64,000 nucleotides of DNA, taken from the NCBI GenBank assembly GCA_044225675.1, contig JBGAIH010000013.1, positions 67,283 through 131,282 on the forward strand, in the 5' to 3' direction. Below the pieces are notes generated by a model, which saw only the letters and a list, made by a program, of their open reading frames with translations, searched no databases and was not told the origin of the DNA. The stretch comes from JACMQX01 sp044225675 (GTDB lineage Bacteria > Pseudomonadota > Gammaproteobacteria > Burkholderiales > Burkholderiaceae_C). This document shows, piece by piece, positions 59,513 through 64,000 of this stretch (positions are counted from its first letter, which is position 1; every line of letters starts with the position of its first letter). A program made the position numbers and the translations under genes.

Positions 59513-61246
59513 TTAAGCCCGTTGCGGTCCCCGCACCAGCGCACCGGGCATCGCCCCCGTGGGCTGGCCCCCCTCCATGATCGGCTCGCCGCGCACCAGC
59601 GTGGCCAGGTAGCCCGCCGCGCCCTGCGTGAGCCGCCGGCCGCCCGCAGGCAGGTCGAACACGAAGTGCGGCAGGTCCAGGCGCAGCCGCTCGAAGTCGA
59701 TCAGGTTGACGTCGGCACGCAGCCCGGGCCGCAGCAGCCCGCGGTCGTTCAGGCCGTAGACCGACGCCGTGTCGTGCGTCTGCTTCTTCACCATGAGTTC
59801 CAGCGGCAGCGTCGGGCCGCGCGAGCGGTCGCGCGCCCAGTGCGTCAGCATGAAGGTCGGCATCGACACGTCGCAGATGTAGCCCACGTGCGCGCCGCCA
59901 TCGGCCAGGCTCATCATCGTGCGCGGATGCTGCAGCTGGGTGTGCAGCTGCGACAGGTCGCCATACGAGTAGTTGAACACCGGGAAATACAGCAGGCCCT
60001 TGCCGTCGTTGCGGCCGCCGTTGGCCAGCATCGCGTCATAAGCGACCTCCAGCGGACTGGCGCCCGTCTGCTTCGCGCGGGCCACCACGCTGTCGGACAG
60101 CTTCGGCTCGTAGTCCACCGCATCCCCCAGCACGAACAGGCGCGGCAGCCCGCGCAGGAAGAACGCGGCCTCCTGGTTCACCTGGGCGGCCATCTCCACC
60201 ACCTTCATGTCGGTCAGCGCCGCCCGCACTTCGGGCTTGCGCAGCTCGGCCAGCTTCTGCTCCCAGGGCAGCGGCGCGATCTTCTGCCACAGCGGATGCA
60301 GCACGAACGGATGCAGCGAGCCCTGAAAGCCCATCACCATGCTCGTGGCGCGGCCGCTCACGCTGCCGTACAGCGGCACGCCCTGCGCATGCGTCGCGTC
60401 CAGATGGGCCAGCAGTTTCTTCCAGGTGTCGGGCGTCAGGTCGGTCTGCACCAGCGCAAAGGCCACGGGCAGCATGTTGTCGCGGGCGATCTGCGTGAGC
60501 CACCACAGCTCGCCCTCCATGCTCACATGATTGGCCGTCATCTGGAACACGCCGTGGCCAGCCGCCTTCATCGCCTTGGCAATGCCCAGGATCTCCTCCG
60601 GCGAAGCGAAGGTGCCGGGCGGATACTTGTGCTGCTGGTACTTGTGGATCAGCGTGCGGCTGGTGGAAAAGCCCAGCGCGCCCGCCTTCAGACCCTCGCC
60701 GACGATTTGCGTCATCGCGCGGATGTCGTCGGGCGTTGCCTCGTCATGCGTGATGCCGCGCTCGCCCATCACGTAGGTTCGCACCGCGCTGTGCGGCACC
60801 TGCGTGCCGATGTCGAGCGCCCGCGGCCGGGAAGCCAGCGCGTCGAGGTACTCCGGGAAGCTCTCCCAGTCCCACTGGATGCCCTCGTTGAGCACGGTGC
60901 CCGGGATGTCCTCCACGCCCTCCATCACGCTGATGAGCCACTCGCGGCGGTCGGGCTTGACCGGTGCGAAGCCCACGCCGCAGTTGCCCATCACGGCCGT
61001 CGTCACGCCATGGTGGGTCGAGGGGGAGAGGTAAGGGTCCCAGGTCGCCTGGCCGTCGTAGTGCGTATGCACGTCGACCCAGCCCGGCGTGGCGATGGCG
61101 CCGCGCGCGTCGATCTCGCGCGAGGCGGCGCCCGCCTTGCCGCCGACCTCCACGAGCTTGCCGCCCTCGATGCCAATGTCACCGGCAAACGGCTTGGCGC
61201 CGCTGCCGTCCACGATGGTCGCGCCCCGGATGGCGATGTCCAGCAT
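59513..61246 (-). CDS. N-acyl-D-amino-acid deacylase (amidohydrolase superfamily)
   Basis: The 577-residue metal enzyme hydrolyses N-acyl-D-amino acids. The N-terminal strand reads LDIAIRGATIVDGSGAKPFAGDIGIEGG. The metal motif is DVHTHYDGQATWDP, and the D-aminoacylase signature GNCGVGFAP carries the conserved Cys. Further ligand segments are QMTANHVSMEG and the late ADGGAHVGYICD. An AGGGA ribosome site precedes 61246. Its product chain with the next gene, a D-2-hydroxyacid dehydrogenase-like flavoprotein, suggests use of D-configured compounds, which is inference. Confidence 0.9.
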   Translation of the reverse strand: MLDIAIRGATIVDGSGAKPFAGDIGIEGGKLVEVGGKAGAASREIDARGAIATPGWVDVHTHYDGQATWDPYLSPSTHHGVTTAVMGNCGVGFAPVKPDRREWLISVMEGVEDIPGTVLNEGIQWDWESFPEYLDALASRPRALDIGTQVPHSAVRTYVMGERGITHDEATPDDIRAMTQIVGEGLKAGALGFSTSRTLIHKYQQHKYPPGTFASPEEILGIAKAMKAAGHGVFQMTANHVSMEGELWWLTQIARDNMLPVAFALVQTDLTPDTWKKLLAHLDATHAQGVPLYGSVSGRATSMVMGFQGSLHPFVLHPLWQKIAPLPWEQKLAELRKPEVRAALTDMKVVEMAAQVNQEAAFFLRGLPRLFVLGDAVDYEPKLSDSVVARAKQTGASPLEVAYDAMLANGGRNDGKGLLYFPVFNYSYGDLSQLHTQLQHPRTMMSLADGGAHVGYICDVSMPTFMLTHWARDRSRGPTLPLELMVKKQTHDTASVYGLNDRGLLRPGLRADVNLIDFERLRLDLPHFVFDLPAGGRRLTQGAAGYLATLVRGEPIMEGGQPTGAMPGALVRGPQRA

Positions 61247-61392
61247 GTCGAATCGTCCCTGTGTTGGCCGGTGCGGTTTCCCGGAACCGGGCGCACCTGA
61301 GATGAAGATGCGCCGACCTTAGCACCGTCAGGCGCCTGGCGCCACCGGACGACTACTGCACCCGCCTGAAGCGGCGAGGCGCGCGCGCGGCC

Positions 61393-61746
61393 TCACATCT
61401 TCAGCGCTTCGTCGAACTCGGCGCGGGACAGGGCGCCGTCCTTGTTGGCGTCGATCTGCTCGAAGCGCTGCAGCACGGCCGGAAAGCGCTGCGCTTCGGC
61501 CCGGCTCACGGCGCCATCGCCGTTCGCATCGGCGCGCTTGAACGCCTCGCCGATCTGCTCGGACGACCACCGGGGCGCGGCAGGACTCAGCTGGGAGGTC
61601 CTGGTGCCGGACGTCGGGGTCGTGGCGGTGGTACTGGGCACCGAGGTCTGCGCATGCGATGACACGGCGCCCGCAGTCCCCAGCAGTGCCAGCAGCAGGA
61701 GGTGGCGGGCCTGGAACGGAGCGCGGGCAAGACGAAGTGAATGCAT
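61393..61746 (-). CDS. Exported EF-hand calcium-binding protein
   Basis: The 117-residue product has a signal peptide (HLLLLALLGTAGAVSSHAQ), a Ser/Thr/Pro-rich linker and two EF-hand loops, DANGDGAVSRAE and DANKDGALSRAE, with all the acidic and Gly positions of a calcium site. A GAGGAG ribosome site lies upstream of the ATG at 61746. Small periplasmic EF-hand proteins of this type are widespread in Burkholderiales; the function is unknown but calcium binding is very likely. It is divergent from the adenosyltransferase gene. Confidence 0.88.
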   Translation of the reverse strand: MHSLRLARAPFQARHLLLLALLGTAGAVSSHAQTSVPSTTATTPTSGTRTSQLSPAAPRWSSEQIGEAFKRADANGDGAVSRAEAQRFPAVLQRFEQIDANKDGALSRAEFDEALKM

Positions 61747-61926
61747 CAAATGAAACTCCTCAGGAGTGTTGGACAAGGCGCCATTGCAGCGCAGCAATGG
61801 ACGCGAGGCCAGCGCTTTTGCCAGCTGTTGCCTCGCTCACATTCGGCGTCACATCGCTCACATCTGCTTGAGCCGCGTAACCGCCGCGCACGCGCATCGG
61901 GCAGCGCATCGGGCACAATGGTCCGC

Positions 61927-62523
61927 ATGGGAAACCGACTCACGCAAATCGCCACGCGCACCGGCGACAACGGCACGACCGGCCTGGGCGACAACACGCG
62001 CGTCTCCAAGGACAGCCTGCGCGTGCACGCCATGGGCGACGTCGACGAACTCAACTCCCACATCGGCGTGCTGCTGTGCGAAGCGCTGCCCGACGCGGTT
62101 CGCCAGCTGCTGGTGGAGGTGCAGCACCAGCTCTTCAACCTCGGCGGCGAGCTGTCGATTCCGGGCTTCGAGCTGCTCAAGCCCGAGGCGCTGCTGGTGC
62201 TGGACGAGGCGCTTGCGGAACACAACGCGGCACTGCCGCGCCTGCAGGAATTCATCCTGCCGGCCGGCACACGCGCTGCGGCGCTTGCGCATGTCTGCCG
62301 CACCGTGGCCCGGCGCGCCGAACGCGCCGTGGTGGCGCTCGGCGCAGCGGAGCCGGTCAAGGACACGCCGCGCCAGTACCTCAACCGCCTGAGCGACCTG
62401 ATGTTCGTGCTCGCGCGCGTGCTCAACCGGATGAACGGCGGCGACGACGTCTACTGGAAGAGCGAGCGCATGGCGCGCGGTGCGGCGGCCGACGCAGCCA
62501 CCGACACCGACGCGTCGTCCTGA
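61927..62523 (+). CDS. Cob(I)alamin adenosyltransferase, PduO type
   Basis: The enzyme transfers the adenosyl group of ATP to cob(I)alamin, giving adenosylcobalamin. The 198-residue product has the PduO-type ATP site near its N-terminus (TRTGDNGTTGLGDNTRVSKDS). It also has DELNSHIGVLLCEALPD, CRTVARRAERAVVAL and YLNRLSDLMFVLARVLNR, where the conserved Arg and Asp contact ATP and the corrin. Length is typical. It is monocistronic between the EF-hand gene and the convergent nuclease-like gene. Confidence 0.93.
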   Translation: MGNRLTQIATRTGDNGTTGLGDNTRVSKDSLRVHAMGDVDELNSHIGVLLCEALPDAVRQLLVEVQHQLFNLGGELSIPGFELLKPEALLVLDEALAEHNAALPRLQEFILPAGTRAAALAHVCRTVARRAERAVVALGAAEPVKDTPRQYLNRLSDLMFVLARVLNRMNGGDDVYWKSERMARGAAADAATDTDASS

Positions 62524-62555
62524 ACGGCGCTTGAACCGGCGGTTCAACCCACCCT

Positions 62556-63278
62556 TCAGCTGGCGCCACGACCTGACGGGTCTGCCTCGCCCAGCAGCCC
62601 CTGCGCCTCGTCGAGCGGCAGCTCAGCCGGCGTCGCGCGGGCCAGGGCCATCCAGGTGCCGAAGGGCAGCTTCGCCTCGCGCGTGGGCGCCTGCCGCAGC
62701 ACCTCGATGCGCGCATCGCGCCACAGCATCACGCCGAAGTCGGCAGGGATCTCGCTGGCCTCGGCAATCGGCTCGCCGCGCGCATTGCAGCCCAGCACGT
62801 ACCAGCACTCGCCGGCCATCTCGCGATAGGCCTGGCCCTTGGCGGGCCGGCGCAGCTCGCCCAGCAGATCGGCGCGGCTGACCTTGATCTCGTGCACCAG
62901 CGGGTGCAGATAGGCCTCCACCGTCGTGTGCCGCACCGAGAACACATCCGGCCGGGCCACCATCCATCGGCCGTCGACCTGCGCGCGCAAACTCAGGCCC
63001 CGCCACACGATGCGCCCGGCGCGGGCCATTTCCTGGGCCGTGCGCTCCACCAGCGCTTCATGCGCGCCCAGCGCGGCGCGGTTGCGCTGGAGCGACTCGG
63101 CCAGCACCTGGAGTCCGGCATCCGTCAGCCGCAGCGTCTCCTGGCCCGGCCCGCTCCTGCGCTCGAGCAGGCCGGCCGCCAGCAGCTCCACCTCCACCGC
63201 ATCGAGGCAGGGCCAGCCCGCAGAGCGGTGCACGTCGCGCAGGCGGCGGGTGTGCAGGCGGGTGAGGGCAAGCGTCAC
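62556..63278 (-). CDS. Hypothetical protein with PD-(D/E)XK-like nuclease motif
   Basis: The 240-residue product has a helical, possibly winged-helix N-terminal third (about 1-75). A core follows in which ARPDVFSV and, 20 residues on, HEIKVSRADLLGELR fit the PD-(D/E)XK nuclease pattern, as in MmcB-like DNA-repair proteins. A strand GECWYVLGCN then follows. The start is a GTG at 63278 with no clear ribosome site. The protein is common in Burkholderiales but uncharacterised to my knowledge. It is convergent with the adenosyltransferase gene, with a 32-bp gap. Confidence 0.75.
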   Translation of the reverse strand: MTLALTRLHTRRLRDVHRSAGWPCLDAVEVELLAAGLLERRSGPGQETLRLTDAGLQVLAESLQRNRAALGAHEALVERTAQEMARAGRIVWRGLSLRAQVDGRWMVARPDVFSVRHTTVEAYLHPLVHEIKVSRADLLGELRRPAKGQAYREMAGECWYVLGCNARGEPIAEASEIPADFGVMLWRDARIEVLRQAPTREAKLPFGTWMALARATPAELPLDEAQGLLGEADPSGRGAS

Positions 63279-63467
63279 GGCGAGGCGGAAGGCGACTTCG
63301 GGGTCCGTCGATTATCGGTCCAGGCCCCGGCCAGCGACGGCCGCATGCGCATGGAATCTTTACAAAGCATCATTGCTTCGAAATGGCGCCGATACATCGC
63401 GCGCCCACACTTGCCTTCAACCTGATGCCAATTCCGTGCGCAGGCTTTCACCGAAAGGAAGTTCCAC

Positions 63468-63989
63468 ATGTCCAAGTTCAACAAGCATCTGCTGGTCGCC
63501 GGCCTGCTCGCCGGCCTGGGCTGCGCCGCCATGGCTCAAGGCACGCCGCCGGCTCCGCAGCCGGGCGGCCAGCCCGGCATGCACCAGCGCGGCGAGCGGC
63601 ACGACCCCGCCAAGTTCCAGGAGCGCATGGCCCAGCGCCAGGCCGAACTCAAGGCCAAGCTCAAGATCACGCCGGCCCAGGAAGGCGCCTGGAGCAACTT
63701 CACCGCGGCGATGCAGCCGCCGGCCAACCGGCCTGCGCGCCCGAACCCGGAAGAGTTCGCCAAGCTCACCACGCCGCAGCGGATCGACCGCATGCAGGCC
63801 CTCAAGGCCGAGCGTGACGCCCGCATGACCCAGCGCGCCAACGCCACCAAGACCTTCTACGCCGCGCTCACGCCCGAGCAGCAGAAGGTCTTCGACGAGA
63901 ACACGATGCGCCGGGGCGGCCATCGTGGCCATGGCGGCCCGGACGGCCACGGCCCGCACGGCGGACCGCGTCCCGCCACCAAGGGCTGA
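63468..63989 (+). CDS. Spy/CpxP-like periplasmic LTxxQ-motif protein
   Basis: The 173-residue product has a signal peptide (HLLVAGLLAGLGCAAMAQ) and a helical mature region. Two LTxxQ-type motifs (ITPAQEGAWSNF and LTPEQQKVFDE) are spaced as in Spy/CpxP, which act as periplasmic chaperones or envelope-stress sensors. A His/Gly-rich tail (RRGGHRGHGGPDGHGPHGG) at the C-terminus may bind metal ions such as Cu, Ni or Zn. A ribosome site (AAGGAAG) precedes the ATG. No CpxAR-type regulators are within the window. Confidence 0.87.
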   Translation: MSKFNKHLLVAGLLAGLGCAAMAQGTPPAPQPGGQPGMHQRGERHDPAKFQERMAQRQAELKAKLKITPAQEGAWSNFTAAMQPPANRPARPNPEEFAKLTTPQRIDRMQALKAERDARMTQRANATKTFYAALTPEQQKVFDENTMRRGGHRGHGGPDGHGPHGGPRPATKG

Positions 63990-64000
63990 GGCAGCGCCGG

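Overview
The window is GC-rich DNA from a betaproteobacterium of the order Burkholderiales, most likely a Comamonadaceae member. This is inferred from the gene order mnmG-rsmG-lysE family-parA-hydrolase-parB, the dense convergent and ATGA-overlapping gene layout, and families typical of Variovorax/Acidovorax relatives. Two parS sites next to parAB suggest that this end of the window lies towards the replication origin. No rRNA, tRNA or CRISPR array was recognised.

Layout, left part. At 1-433 is the 5' end of an exported Cys-rich protein resembling TspB-type phage proteins. Copper efflux follows at 0.6-3.6 kb (copA divergent from copZ-cueR, two CueR-type operators), then creBCD at 3.6-7.4 kb with a perfect cre-tag before creD. 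A base-excision glycosylase (tag) and a small exported protein lead into a spermidine/putrescine-type ABC importer with its GntR regulator and a hydantoin-racemase-like enzyme (8.9-15.0 kb). Two tandem thioesterases, a uracil/xanthine permease, an AsmA-like protein and a TetR-controlled hydrolase operon come next (15-20.7 kb). A 0.8-kb imperfect inverted repeat without credible genes sits at 20.8-21.6 kb. Housekeeping and metabolic genes (Old Yellow Enzyme, MFS, DUF1328, transglutaminase-like, GST, a second AsmA-like protein, XRE regulator, class II aldolase) fill 21.6-29.5 kb.

Middle part, the accessory core. A CesT-type chaperone and a 1578-residue protein of lower GC (29.7-34.9 kb) look like a type III secretion chaperone-effector pair with no secretion apparatus nearby. 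Next to it (35.0-47.8 kb) is a cluster of three paralogous ATP-grasp enzymes, a methyltransferase, a 963-residue secreted repeat protein and a complete LapBCE-like type I secretion system (inner-membrane ABC with degenerate C39 domain, adaptor, TolC-like channel). I infer that these act together, but the enzymes' substrate is unknown.

Right part. mnmG-rsmG-lysE family-parA-hydrolase-parB carries parS sites inside mnmG and rsmG (47.9-53.6 kb). Two paralogous exported proteins of unknown function follow, then a NarL-type regulator. Convergent to it is an apparent operon of an N-acyl-D-amino-acid deacylase, a D-lactate dehydrogenase-like flavoprotein and a sensor kinase that may be the regulator's partner (53.7-61.2 kb). 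The window closes with an EF-hand protein, a PduO-type cobalamin adenosyltransferase, a PD-(D/E)XK-like protein and a Spy/CpxP-like periplasmic protein.
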